From NCBI GenBank assembly GCA_949949005.1, contig CATLHM010000001.1, forward strand, positions 62,001 to 126,000: 64,000 nt of DNA, written 5' to 3'. Origin of the DNA: an uncultured Lachnospiraceae bacterium (lineage in GTDB: Bacteria; Bacillota; Clostridia; Lachnospirales; Lachnospiraceae). Shown here one piece after another: positions 1-9,260 of the stretch. Below the pieces are notes generated by a model, which was not told the DNA's origin, ran no database searches, and saw only the letters and a list, made by a program, of their open reading frames with translations. The position numbers and the translations under genes are program-made. Position 1 is the first letter of the stretch, and each line of letters begins with the position of its first letter.

Positions 1-1025
1 AGCTGGCGTATCTGCTTTTCGCCCCGTTCCCAGCCGCCCAGGACAGGAATCATTTCCTCCCACAGAATTTTCGTGATCTGTTCGAATTCCGCCGCGGCTT
101 TTTTCAGGCCGGGTGCCTGCAGGGGATATTTTTCCGCCATTTGGCGCAGATACTTTGCGGCGTTCATGCGCCCGTCAGAGAGGCAGTCCATGGCGTCTCC
201 ATGACACATCATGCGTTCCACCAGCACGGGAAAGACAGCGTCACGGGGAAAATCCCTGTCGTATAAAAGCGCATTTTTCCATGCGTCATAGGCAAGGGTT
301 CCCTTGGCATAGGTTCCGCACATGCGTCCTTTTAAAGCTTCTGTGGCATTTGCGAGCACTTCCTTCAGGGAAAAGGGCAAAAGGGGCTTTGTGCCGGTGG
401 CAATCAGGGCAATGGTCTCGGGATTTTCCCACCAGTCTCCTGTGATGAAGTAACCGTTTTTATCAAAGGTAACGCTTGCCCGGTATTCCGGATATTCCTG
501 AAAAACATTCCATCCCAGCAACAGATTGCCGTTTTCCCGATAACCGGCAATGACGCAGGCTTCCGGCGGCCCGATGATGCCCAGGGCAATGACGGGATTG
601 CCCTGGGCTATTTCATTGCGGATAAAAGCCATGAAATCTTCTTTTTGAACAGAAGGAGATTTGCCGGAGCCGGGCATCCGCTGTTTCACCTGCGGGCAGT
701 TCGGAAAGTGCTCTGCCTCTTGTTTTGGATCCGGCGTGCGTTTCAGGATTTTCAAATCCCGTTCCATGGCGCGCATTCCGCAGAGGAAGATCTGATCCGG
801 ACTGTCAAAGGAAAGGATCGCATCCACATTGCCGCCGTTCCAGCAGGAGGTATCCCAGACCAGCCGGAATGCTGCGCCGCTTTCCGCCATGGCCCGGGCA
901 TAATCTACGGGGATACCCAGATACCTGGCGCAGGAGAGTATGCACATGGGAAAGGGCGTACAGCCGTCCTGCCCGTAAGCCACTCTGGGGACGCCGTATA
1001 AGATTGCCGAATGATTATTTTCCAT
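1..1025 (-). CDS. Cysteine-peptidase-like (BtrH/C39-like) protein, 3' end truncated by window edge
   Basis: Continuous minus-strand frame from ATG at 1025 (MENNHSAILYGVPRVAYGQDGCTPFPMCILSCARYLGIPVDY...) running off base 1. Missing from the ORF track because its stop lies outside the window. Family assignment is by resemblance only. Confidence 0.7.
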   Translation of the reverse strand, partial: MENNHSAILYGVPRVAYGQDGCTPFPMCILSCARYLGIPVDYARAMAESGAAFRLVWDTSCWNGGNVDAILSFDSPDQIFLCGMRAMERDLKILKRTPDPKQEAEHFPNCPQVKQRMPGSGKSPSVQKEDFMAFIRNEIAQGNPVIALGIIGPPEACVIAGYRENGNLLLGWNVFQEYPEYRASVTFDKNGYFITGDWWENPETIALIATGTKPLLPFSLKEVLANATEALKGRMCGTYAKGTLAYDAWKNALLYDRDFPRDAVFPVLVERMMCHGDAMDCLSDGRMNAAKYLRQMAEKYPLQAPGLKKAAAEFEQITKILWEEMIPVLGGWERGEKQIRQ

Positions 1026-1458
1026 TATTTTCCTCGCTTTCGTGTTGTTTACCGCAATGACTGGTTTTTGGGGCTGGTTTTTCGGGCAGACCGATGCCGA
1101 ACACGCCCGCGCAGAGCCGGATGCGGGTAAGCGAAGGCTCTGCGGCGCGAAACTGTGACGGCGAATAACCCGTAAAACGCCTGAAAACCCGTGAGAACAC
1201 GGTCCGGCCCGAAAATCCGTACTGTATGGCAATATCAATAATCTTTTTATCCGTACACAGAAGCTCCCCGGCGGCATTGGCAATTTTTCGCTCCTGGATA
1301 TAGCGGGAAAGGGATTTCCCTGTGCTTGCGCGGAACACATCCCGGATGTGTGCCAGAGAAAAGCCTGTCTGGCGGGCAAGCTCCTCCAGATTGATTTCTT
1401 CCTGTACGCGGGTCTCCACAAATGTGCAGACAGACCATATGAGAATGTATTGATTCAT
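1015..1458 (-). CDS. AraC-family transcriptional regulator
   Basis: Two HTH AraC motifs (LEELARQTGFSLAHIRDVFRASTGKSLSRYIQERKIANA; IIDIAIQYGFSGRTVFSRVFRRFTGYSPSQFR). Likely start MNQYIL at 1458. Confidence 0.9.
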   Translation of the reverse strand: MNQYILIWSVCTFVETRVQEEINLEELARQTGFSLAHIRDVFRASTGKSLSRYIQERKIANAAGELLCTDKKIIDIAIQYGFSGRTVFSRVFRRFTGYSPSQFRAAEPSLTRIRLCAGVFGIGLPEKPAPKTSHCGKQHESEENNGK

Positions 1459-1551
1459 TGCAGCACGGTTCACCTCCGGATTTCGATTGCTTATAAGCAG
1501 GTAGAGTATAACACAGCCAGGAGGGCGGCGCACGATAATTTTAAGGATGTT

Positions 1552-2292
1552 TTAGGACGGATGCTTTAAGACAATAGCCTGTCTGACAAAGTCGGCGGTT
1601 CCGGCTCCGCCTGCCTTGTCAATGTTGTTCTTAAAGCGTTCATCACAGACGTACATTTCACCCAGCCCGCGAAGGATTTCATCGGTACATACATAGTAGT
1701 GATCGGTTATAAATTGCTGTAATGCAGAGATTTTCTCCTGCACTTCATGGGCGTCGGGAGATAAATGCTTTATTTTTCCCAATTCGGAAAACATTGTCAT
1801 CATTTCGTCTGCAAGTTTGCCATAACCTTCTTTATCCCGGGAAATATCCTTTTGCCGGTATTCCTGATACGCTTTGGTATTGCCCCATTTTGCTTTGACT
1901 TCCTCCTCATACTTTTCAATTTCACTCTTGTCGAAAACATCAAAATTCATTGCTTCTGCTCCTTTCTTTTGAATTTCCCGGGTAAAGGCAATCAGTTCCC
2001 CCAGGTGTTTGTATTGCAATTCCAACAGCCTGATCTGCTGGGCAATCGCTTCTGACGGGTCAAAATCAGGGCTGTCGAGAATTGCATTGATTTCCTTTAA
2101 GGGAAACTCTAATTCACGAAATAATAAAATATTCTGCAGACGGCCAAGCGCCGCATCGTCGTACATCCGGTAGCCTGCTTCGGTTACCTTTGCAGGTTTC
2201 AAAAGCCCGATCTCGTCATAATAGTGAAGTGTGCGGGCAGTGATACCGGTCAATGTAGCAACTTCATGGACAGACATAAGTTTTTCAGTCAT
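1552..2292 (-). CDS. MerR-family regulator with TipAS-type C-terminal domain
   Basis: N-terminal MerR HTH (MSVHEVATLTGITARTLHYYDEIGLLKP); C-terminal length and sequence typical of TipAS antibiotic-recognition domain. Confidence 0.9.
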   Translation of the reverse strand: MTEKLMSVHEVATLTGITARTLHYYDEIGLLKPAKVTEAGYRMYDDAALGRLQNILLFRELEFPLKEINAILDSPDFDPSEAIAQQIRLLELQYKHLGELIAFTREIQKKGAEAMNFDVFDKSEIEKYEEEVKAKWGNTKAYQEYRQKDISRDKEGYGKLADEMMTMFSELGKIKHLSPDAHEVQEKISALQQFITDHYYVCTDEILRGLGEMYVCDERFKNNIDKAGGAGTADFVRQAIVLKHPS

Positions 2293-2716
2293 TCCAAAAG
2301 TCCTCCCCGGCGTCTAAAATTTCTTTTGCAGGTAAAAGCGTCGCTTCAACTATACTTTTGCCGGTTTTCTTCAGGTAATGCTTTACGAAATGATACCCAC
2401 AGGCATATCCGGCGCAATAAGGTAAACCGGCCTGGGGAAAGTTTTGCAATTTTGCCAGTTCATCGTCTGAAATCAACTGAATATTTTGTTTTTGAGTGTC
2501 GTCCACTTTCGTTGGCGCAATGTGTCCCAACAATTCGCTGGCCCTGATCACATCATAGCCGCCCGGCGTTTTCGCTTTTATGGGAACGTTATAACAGGCC
2601 CATTTCCTTTCAAATGGCATCATCAGTTCATACCGGTAAATGTCATTCTTCCTGTCGGGAGGCGCGCTCATAATTTTTGAATAAACCTCGTCTGAACGTA
2701 TGGCAGATACTTTCAT
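2285..2716 (-). CDS. DUF2268-like protein (C-terminal portion of a predicted Zn-protease-like protein)
   Basis: MKVSAIRSDEVYSKIM...GLPYCAGYACGYHFVKHYLKKTGKSIVEATLLPAKEIL; resembles the C-terminus of DUF2268 proteins. Confidence 0.5.
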   Translation of the reverse strand: MKVSAIRSDEVYSKIMSAPPDRKNDIYRYELMMPFERKWACYNVPIKAKTPGGYDVIRASELLGHIAPTKVDDTQKQNIQLISDDELAKLQNFPQAGLPYCAGYACGYHFVKHYLKKTGKSIVEATLLPAKEILDAGEDFWND

Positions 2717-3033
2717 ATCTCTTTTTGCTCCTTTCCTGTTGACATAAGGATGTCTGGCGGAGCCTGGCATCCGTTGTTAACATAAGGGCAGTTCGCGAGG
2801 CGTGCTGCCCGTTGTTTTTTTCTATATCATAGACTATGACGTAACGTGAAAGTCAAGAGGTAAAACAAAAAAATTAGGAAATCACCTGCCAAATTCAGTT
2901 TGTATTGACCGTTATAATTGAAACCTTATAAAATAGGATTTGTAAAGAATGGTAGCAGGAATGTAAGGCAGTGTTGCTTTCTTTTTTACCCATCTGTCAA
3001 TATAATTGAGGCACGGAAGGAGAAAAATACGAA

Positions 3034-3546
3034 ATGGAATTAGGGAAGAAGATCAAACAATTAAGAAAATTTTCCGGTATGACGCAGGAACAGCTTGCAG
3101 AGAAATTAAATATATCTCGTCAGGCGTTATCAAAATGGGAGAATGGCACCAGTATGCCGGATGTTGAAAGTGTAGTCAGAATTTCCATGTTGTTTCAGAT
3201 TTCTCTGGAGGAACTATTGCTTAAGGAGGAGAAATATGTGGAAGAGAGTAAAACACAGATTACATTGGAGGATTTAACGCAGATCAATCTGCATAACCGG
3301 AGGATGAACCTGCTGCTGTCAAGCGGGATCCTGTTTTTGACCATAGGGATTATGGGGGCATCTTTTGTGAAAGCATTGGAAACTACGACTGAAAGCATGG
3401 GGTATATCATGTATCGGTATATGGTTACGGGAAATTATGTATCGGCTCCGGTAGACTACATTGTATTGTATATTCCGGTATTACTGATCGGAATACTTGG
3501 AATCTTTTTATGTGTATTTTATTTTGTAAAAAATCGGAAGAATTAG
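3034..3546 (+). CDS. XRE-family HTH regulator with C-terminal transmembrane segments
   Basis: MELGKKIKQLRKFSGMTQEQLAEKLNISRQALSKWENGTSMPD followed by hydrophobic helices. Confidence 0.92.
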   Translation: MELGKKIKQLRKFSGMTQEQLAEKLNISRQALSKWENGTSMPDVESVVRISMLFQISLEELLLKEEKYVEESKTQITLEDLTQINLHNRRMNLLLSSGILFLTIGIMGASFVKALETTTESMGYIMYRYMVTGNYVSAPVDYIVLYIPVLLIGILGIFLCVFYFVKNRKN

Positions 3547-3559
3547 CGGAGGATAAACA

Positions 3560-4117
3560 ATGAAGAGGAATAAAATTTTAGTAATTATTATGAGTATATT
3601 CGTGTTGACGTTAACAGGGTGCGGGAAGGCCGGAGGCGGAAAAAATCTGGAATATGGAGGAGTGATCGCCGGGCTGGGGGATGATGAGCAGTTTGCGTTG
3701 GAGGATATTGGGGAAAAGGAGGATGTTTTGTTTACAACCGATTTGACATATGATGACGGGCTGGGACATAGTGCGGCACTTTATAGCGATGTTTACTATA
3801 TCATGGACGGTGAAGTATATCATCTGGGCAGAATTGAGAGTATGGGTACTGCATATCCGATCTCATATGGAAAGAAATGTATTTATACGGCATCTGAGCA
3901 TAGTCTGGAAATATATGCGATAGATTTTTCCGGGCATCAGTTGGTGTTGAAGGAACGGTATGAGGCGGTATTTGACGAGACGGATCAGGTTTCTTACCAT
4001 TTGGTAAAGGACGGGGAAGATAGGACGATACCAGAGAAGGATTATCTGAAAGTTTATGAGGAATATCAGCAGGGAAAGGTTGTCAATTTTGGATATGGAG
4101 CAAGTGACAGATCTTGA
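3560..4117 (+). CDS. Putative lipoprotein
   Basis: Signal peptide with lipobox (MKRNKILVIIMSIFVLTLTGCGKAGG); co-oriented with the XRE gene. Confidence 0.75.
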   Translation: MKRNKILVIIMSIFVLTLTGCGKAGGGKNLEYGGVIAGLGDDEQFALEDIGEKEDVLFTTDLTYDDGLGHSAALYSDVYYIMDGEVYHLGRIESMGTAYPISYGKKCIYTASEHSLEIYAIDFSGHQLVLKERYEAVFDETDQVSYHLVKDGEDRTIPEKDYLKVYEEYQQGKVVNFGYGASDRS

Positions 4118-4140
4118 TCATGGCGGGTTTCCATTGAGTA

Positions 4141-4275
4141 CGGCCTATGCGGCTTTGTTGTAATCAATAATCATAACTTCAGTGATAATTTTATCTGCCT
4201 GTTTACTTAATTTCTCAATTTCTTTCATGATTGCCATGGGAAAAAATTCCTCGCCGCACTGGGAGCATTTCTATT
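4141..4275 (-). pseudogene. Truncated YgiT-type zinc-finger antitoxin fragment
   Basis: Near-identical to the 3' part of the intact copy at 6240-6476 (e.g. aatcaataatcataacttca.tgataat.tt.tctgcctgttt.ct.aatttctcaatttctttcatgattgccat); lacks the 5' half. Confidence 0.8.
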
Positions 4276-4471
4276 ATTCTTCTATCTTACAATGCTTAAC
4301 GGCATATTCCAGAAAGATTCCGATCAGTTCATTTCGGCTCCGGTCAGTTTGGGCGGATATTAAATCTATATTTTCCACGAGTTCTTCTTTGATTCTGATG
4401 GAAAAAGTTTTATATCCGTCATTTCCTTTATATTTTTTGGGCTTTATGATCAATTTATCGTTATCGCTCAT
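4274..4471 (-). CDS. Ribbon-helix-helix (CopG/Arc-like) small protein, antitoxin-like
   Basis: MSDNDKLIIKPKKYKGNDGYKTFSIRIKEELVENIDLISAQTDRSRNELIGIFLEYAVKHCKIEE. Confidence 0.65.
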   Translation of the reverse strand: MSDNDKLIIKPKKYKGNDGYKTFSIRIKEELVENIDLISAQTDRSRNELIGIFLEYAVKHCKIEE

Positions 4472-4662
4472 GAGGTCACCTCAGTTTGTCTTCTTCTAAC
4501 ATATATATTATTGTTGTAAAGAGTTAAAATCTATGTTATAAAAATAAGTTATCATTAATAACATAAAATGTGAATTTTATAATGAGATTTATTATCTCCC
4601 CATATTTATGGTCCTAATTTTTGTCCGGTCATATTTACAAATAACAGTGGTAAGAATAGTGA

Positions 4663-4989
4663 ATGTATGAAGAGAAAACAGGGGAGGTTATTATGAAGAA
4701 AGAATTTTTGGAAAAGTACCTGGCATTCAAAAAAAGATTTTGCTTTTTTACTGTATATACGATAGATCAGAAAAGTATAACCATGCGGATTAGCAAAAAT
4801 GTTGTGTATCGTCAGCCATATTCAAAGCAGTGGCACATTTATATCAAAAATACCTGTTTGCAGATATACCCAAAAGTGGAAAATCCGTTACACATTTTTG
4901 GTAAGCTTTATCATTGGATAAAAATTGAAAGGCCAGTTGAAAAAGTGTTTTCGGAAGGAAAAAATAACTCGGATTTTTCGGGGAAATAA
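4663..4989 (+). CDS. Hypothetical protein
   Basis: 108-aa ORF; second in-frame ATG (MKKEFLEKYLAFKKR) preceded by an RBS-like ggggaggttatt. Confidence 0.4.
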   Translation: MYEEKTGEVIMKKEFLEKYLAFKKRFCFFTVYTIDQKSITMRISKNVVYRQPYSKQWHIYIKNTCLQIYPKVENPLHIFGKLYHWIKIERPVEKVFSEGKNNSDFSGK

Positions 4990-5150
4990 GAGGTTAGGTT
5001 TTTTGAAATTATCGTAAGGACACCCCTTTTTGGCACTCCTGATACAGTGGGTAAAATAATGATGTAAATAATGATGTAAATTTTAATTAAACCATTGCGT
5101 ATAACAAATGTGTGGAATATAATTATAAATAGGCAGGAGGATGATCTATC

Positions 5151-5501
5151 ATGAAAACAACATTATTAGAGCTAACGGAAAGGCTTGTTCCAATATCAGA
5201 TTTTAGCCAGGGCAAGGCGGGTAAAATTTTTAGTGATGTGGCAGAGAATGATAATGAATATATTGTGCTGAAGAATAATCAGCCAACAGCTGTACTATTA
5301 TCTGTAAAAGAGTATAGAAACACGCAGGAAAAGCTTGCCAAATTAGAAGCGATGCTGGAAAGAATTGAAAATATCAGACTGCTGAAACTTGCAGAAAATA
5401 GAGCAGGTGATCATACCTCTTCTTTTGAATCTTTTGTACAGGATCAAGGTTTTTCGATGGAAGAATTGGAAGAGTTATCGGAAAGTGTGGAATTTGAATA
5501 A
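5151..5501 (+). CDS. Phd/YefM-family antitoxin
   Basis: LVPISDFSQGKAGKIFSDVAENDNEYIVLKNNQPTAVLLSVKEYRNTQE; overlaps the downstream toxin by 1 nt. Confidence 0.9.
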   Translation: MKTTLLELTERLVPISDFSQGKAGKIFSDVAENDNEYIVLKNNQPTAVLLSVKEYRNTQEKLAKLEAMLERIENIRLLKLAENRAGDHTSSFESFVQDQGFSMEELEELSESVEFE

Positions 5502-5857
5502 TGGGTTGGAACATACGGATAACGGATGAAGCTAAGAAAGACTACGGCAAAATTGATGGAAGTATGCGAAAGCAGGTATTGGCCGGTATCATAAAAGTGT
5601 CAAAAGCGCCATTACCAAGCCCGAACGGTTATGGAAAACCATTAGGGAACAAAAACGGTAAGGATTTAACTGGATTTTTCAAAATAAAATACAAGGAGAT
5701 TGAAATAAGAGTTGTCTATACCTTAGTTGTTAATAGGGCGGTAATGAATATCATAGTCATTTCGCAAAGAGATGATAATTATTGTTATGATATAGAGGCA
5801 AAATTATATGACAAGTATGGTGATGATATTTTTAAGGATGTATTTGGAGAATTTTAG
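5501..5857 (+). CDS. RelE/ParE-family toxin
   Basis: MGWNIRITDEAKKDYGKIDGSMRKQVLAGIIKVS...GFFKIKYKEIEIRVVYTLV; immediately downstream of the Phd-like antitoxin. Confidence 0.88.
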   Translation: MGWNIRITDEAKKDYGKIDGSMRKQVLAGIIKVSKAPLPSPNGYGKPLGNKNGKDLTGFFKIKYKEIEIRVVYTLVVNRAVMNIIVISQRDDNYCYDIEAKLYDKYGDDIFKDVFGEF

Positions 5858-6239
5858 CGAGCCAGGCGAGTACGGCCTATGCGGCAATCCGGGGCAATGC
5901 TGCCCACGCAAAAGCCGTGCTCATGTAAATTCGTAAAGCGTTCAAGAACCCCATCCGCAATCTTTACAAGGACAAATTAAATATTCGGTTTTGCTAATTG
6001 TCATTGTTGCTTATTCTCCAGCTGATTGCTCTTATTTACATACTTTTTTTGATAGTCCGAAATATAAAGCATGGATGATTTCAGTCAGTTTCATTTCCAA
6101 GGGATAATAGGCTGTGGAATGCGCGTTGTCTTCAACGTGTTTTCAAAGGAAAACTATTAAACACAGCGAACGGAGCCAAAGTAGAATGGAAAAGAGGGAA
6201 TGAAAAGACGCTCTATCGTTCACCCCCTCTTGATTATAT

Positions 6240-6476
6240 TCATGCAGCTTTATTATAATCAATAATCATAACTTCACTGATAATGTTTTCTGCCTGTTTG
6301 CTCAATTTCTCAATTTCTTTCATGATTGCCATTGAGAAAAATTCCTCGCCACATTGGGAACATTTCTTACACGGAACATTTTTTACAATCAAAATGCCGT
6401 TTTCTAACTTTTCAACATAGATTGTTGTTGTCTCAATCATATGGTTACTGCCACAAGTAAAACAATTCATATTCAA
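6240..6476 (-). CDS. YgiT-type zinc-finger antitoxin
   Basis: Two CxxC motifs (MNCFTCGSNHM; PCKKCSQCGEEFF); adjacent to a DUF4258 toxin. Confidence 0.9.
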   Translation of the reverse strand: MNMNCFTCGSNHMIETTTIYVEKLENGILIVKNVPCKKCSQCGEEFFSMAIMKEIEKLSKQAENIISEVMIIDYNKAA

Positions 6477-6790
6477 CGCCCCTTTCTGGTTTTAAAGTCC
6501 GGCTCCCATTCATCAATATTTGGGTAGTATGCCGTTATTATATGTAAATTGATGTTATCGCTTGCAACGACTACATGTAAGTATTTGCCATTTATTGACA
6601 TTCCCAATAATAAACAGCTTGGGAACGGTTTATCATCTTCATATTGCTTTATGATTTCACCTTCCATAACGACTTTTATAATACTGTCTGAATCAATGTT
6701 TCTTTCCTTGCAACGTTTTATTACGTGTGCAGTCATTATAATAGTGTTGTCTGTACATAGCTTTCTTAAATTTTCAATATGTAAAGCCAC
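6473..6790 (-). CDS. DUF4258-family toxin
   Basis: IIMTAHVIKRCKERNIDSDSIIKVVMEGEIIKQYEDDKPFPSCLLLGMSINGKYLHVVVA...HIITAYYPN. Confidence 0.88.
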   Translation of the reverse strand: MALHIENLRKLCTDNTIIMTAHVIKRCKERNIDSDSIIKVVMEGEIIKQYEDDKPFPSCLLLGMSINGKYLHVVVASDNINLHIITAYYPNIDEWEPDFKTRKGR

Positions 6791-7009
6791 CTTTTCACCT
6801 GCTTTCTGTAAAACCTATAGAATATTATATCATTTAAGATTAGGAAAACACCAGTTTACAACTTTTTTGATTTTTGGAAAATAAAATACAAACCCAACCT
6901 ATTTTGCCGTATAATTTAAGCATCCAAACAAAAATCCATACGAAAAGAGATGAGTTTGTATCTACCGCTTATGATACCTTAAACTTTGATTCAACACTTT
7001 TGCATAGCC

Positions 7010-7400
7010 TTATGCTGCTTTAGAATAATCAATGACGGCAATTTCCTGCATAAGCTGTTTCGCCATATTCACAAGGAATTCAACTTGTTTTGCAACTTCG
7101 TCTGAATAATATTTCTCGCCGCATTGCTCACATTCTTCACAAGGCGCATTTTTGATGATGATAATGCAGTTTTTATAATTTACCACATACGTTATCAGAG
7201 ATGAAATTGTTGTCTTACATTTTCAATACATACACATAATTATTATCCTTTCCTTTTTTAAATCCTTTTCAAATTTATCAGTGTCTGGAAAATAAGCGGT
7301 TATAAAAATAGCTTTTGAAGCTGTTCTATATCCATATCCACATTTCCTTTTCCTTTGTTTACAAATATTATACATTATAATAATGGGAAATAGTAAAAAC
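7010..7400 (-). pseudogene. Decayed YgiT + DUF4258 toxin-antitoxin pair
   Basis: Reverse strand encodes a degenerate YgiT (CEECEQCGEKYYSDEVAKQVEF-like) and a DUF4258 C-terminus (KAIFITAYFPDTDKFEKDLKKER, cf. HIITAYYPNIDEWEPDFKTRKGR); no intact ORF for either. Confidence 0.75.
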
Positions 7401-7442
7401 GGAAACGCTGTAAATATCAACGTTTCCGCTTCATTAAAAAGA

Positions 7443-7514
7443 GCGCGAGACGGGACTCGAACCCGCGGCCTCGACCTTGGCAAGGTCGCGCTCCACCAAC
7501 TGAGCCACTCGCGC
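7443..7514 (-). tRNA. tRNA-Gly(GCC)
   Basis: 72-nt cloverleaf; acceptor GCGCGAG/CTCGCGC, anticodon loop CTTGCCAAG, T-loop GGTTCGAGTCC. Confidence 0.96.
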
Positions 7515-7740
7515 ATTTCCGTTATGACATTTATTGCCACATCCAACGGACAAATAATACTATACATTATGTTTAGGGTTTTGTCAACTCGATTTTTAAA
7601 TTTTTTTCTTTTTTTGCAATAAATGTAATATCGTTTATGAGGGGACGACGGAAAGCCGACCACAATCACAGGTTTTTTATTGATTCCTTATTTTCAACCA
7701 GCAGTTTATGCCGCAAGCGGCACAAACCAGGGGGCTGGCC

Positions 7741-8073
7741 TTAAACTTGCCACCTGGTCATATTCCTCTCAAACTTTGCGGTGTAGGCCTGCCTTAACTC
7801 GTCGGCGGATATGCCATAGCAAAGCATTACATCGTTGTAGTACATGAGAACATCCGCCATTTCTTCAATAAGGTCTTTCCTCAGTTGGGGATCGGAGATG
7901 GCTTTCGTATCTCCGTGCTTTTTCACAATATCAATGACTTCGCCGATCTCGCCTACCATCCACAGCAATTTATTTTTCCCTATTTTGGGGGAGATGGGCT
8001 CCCATTTGCCATTATAGTTATCCTGAAGTTTTTTCTGCATTTCCTGCATCTCGTTAATACCAAAATCAGCCAT
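7741..8073 (-). CDS. MazG-like nucleotide pyrophosphohydrolase
   Basis: WMVGEIGEVIDIVKKHGD...RKDLIEEMADVLMYYNDVMLCYGIS; EExxE...EExxD-type motif. Confidence 0.9.
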   Translation of the reverse strand: MADFGINEMQEMQKKLQDNYNGKWEPISPKIGKNKLLWMVGEIGEVIDIVKKHGDTKAISDPQLRKDLIEEMADVLMYYNDVMLCYGISADELRQAYTAKFERNMTRWQV

Positions 8074-8165
8074 GAATTTTTTCCTCCATAGTTATCAGTT
8101 TCTAAACTTTTATGAGCCGCATTGCGGTGTACCGCCACAACGTGAAGGCTGCTTGCTTTGTGCCT

Positions 8166-9065
8166 TCATATGCGGTTTTTTTCGCGCCGGGAAAAGGTGT
8201 CCCGGTACATGGTGCCTGTGACGCCCTCATAGTGTTTAAAAAGGCGCATAAAATACTTTTCATCGGGAATGCCCACCAGGGCGCTGATCTCTGCCAGGGG
8301 GAGCTGGGGCATTGTGGTGAGAAATCTTTTGGCTACCTGAATGCGCTGGCGGTTCAGGTAGTGGGTGATGGTATATCCGCTGTAGCGCTTGAAAAGGGCG
8401 GACAGATAAGAGGGGTGATAGCCGAACTTTTCCGCGATGTCAGCTACGGAGAGGGTGGTATCGTAATTGAGCTGCAGCCATTCCATCAGGTTGACGATGC
8501 CAAGGGGGATTTTCTGTTTCTGCTGCATCAGGTGGCGGCGGAAAAAGCATTCGTTTGTCAATTCCAGCAGCAGAGCGCTCTGGGCGTAGCAGCACTGCAT
8601 AGCGGAAAAATGGCCCAGGCGCTTGGACAAATCCAGCAGTTGGACAAACAGAAGGTTGACCTGGCTGTTTGCGGAAAAGGTACCTGTCTCGGGAAGAATA
8701 TAGCGGGGATGGTTTTCCTCTTCCTCAGAAAAAAGTGCGGCGGTCTGCTCTTCCTCGTATAGGGTGGCAATTCCGGACTGGAAATAAAAATGTGTCCAGT
8801 AAAAGGAGAGCTCTTTGTCCGAGGGCTGTGTACCGAAATGGCACTCCCCGGGAAACAAAAAGACAAACTGGCCGGGGGCCAGGTGGTAGCTGTGGGCGCC
8901 GGACTGAATGTGCAACTCTCCCCTGATTACGGAAATCAGTTCATAGGAATCCTGGGTACGTCTGGGGTGCAGGAACTGATCGTCATTGGTAAGGTTGCCT
9001 GCCCCGGAAAAGGAAACCGGCCTGGAGGCGTCGGATACAAGGTATAACATCTGGGATTTGTCCAC
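8166..9065 (-). CDS. AraC-family regulator with N-terminal cupin
   Basis: C-terminal AraC HTHs (LSVADIAEKFGYHPSYLSALFKRYSGYTITHYLNRQRI); divergent from the GH127 gene. Confidence 0.93.
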   Translation of the reverse strand: MDKSQMLYLVSDASRPVSFSGAGNLTNDDQFLHPRRTQDSYELISVIRGELHIQSGAHSYHLAPGQFVFLFPGECHFGTQPSDKELSFYWTHFYFQSGIATLYEEEQTAALFSEEEENHPRYILPETGTFSANSQVNLLFVQLLDLSKRLGHFSAMQCCYAQSALLLELTNECFFRRHLMQQKQKIPLGIVNLMEWLQLNYDTTLSVADIAEKFGYHPSYLSALFKRYSGYTITHYLNRQRIQVAKRFLTTMPQLPLAEISALVGIPDEKYFMRLFKHYEGVTGTMYRDTFSRREKNRI

Positions 9066-9260
9066 CTTTCATTGAATATTGTAAGTTGTGGAATCTCATG
9101 GAAATGGTATCATAATTTTTAACACAGGTCAATTTTAAAAGATAGTGAACGACACAAAATTTTTGTCCTTTACTATAAGTACCTTGAGATTTGTACACGC
9201 GGTTATTACCGTATAGAGATTGGTGGAAAAGCCAAGATTTCTGGAATGGAGGAGAGAGAG

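Noticed and set aside
645-1060. Overlapping plus-strand ORFs (645-1001, 725-1060)
   Set aside because: Antisense to the edge-truncated minus-strand peptidase-like CDS (1-1025).
7223-7669. 148-aa minus ORF spanning the tRNA-Gly gene
   Set aside because: It reads through the tRNA; only its C-terminal part is meaningful, as a DUF4258 remnant.
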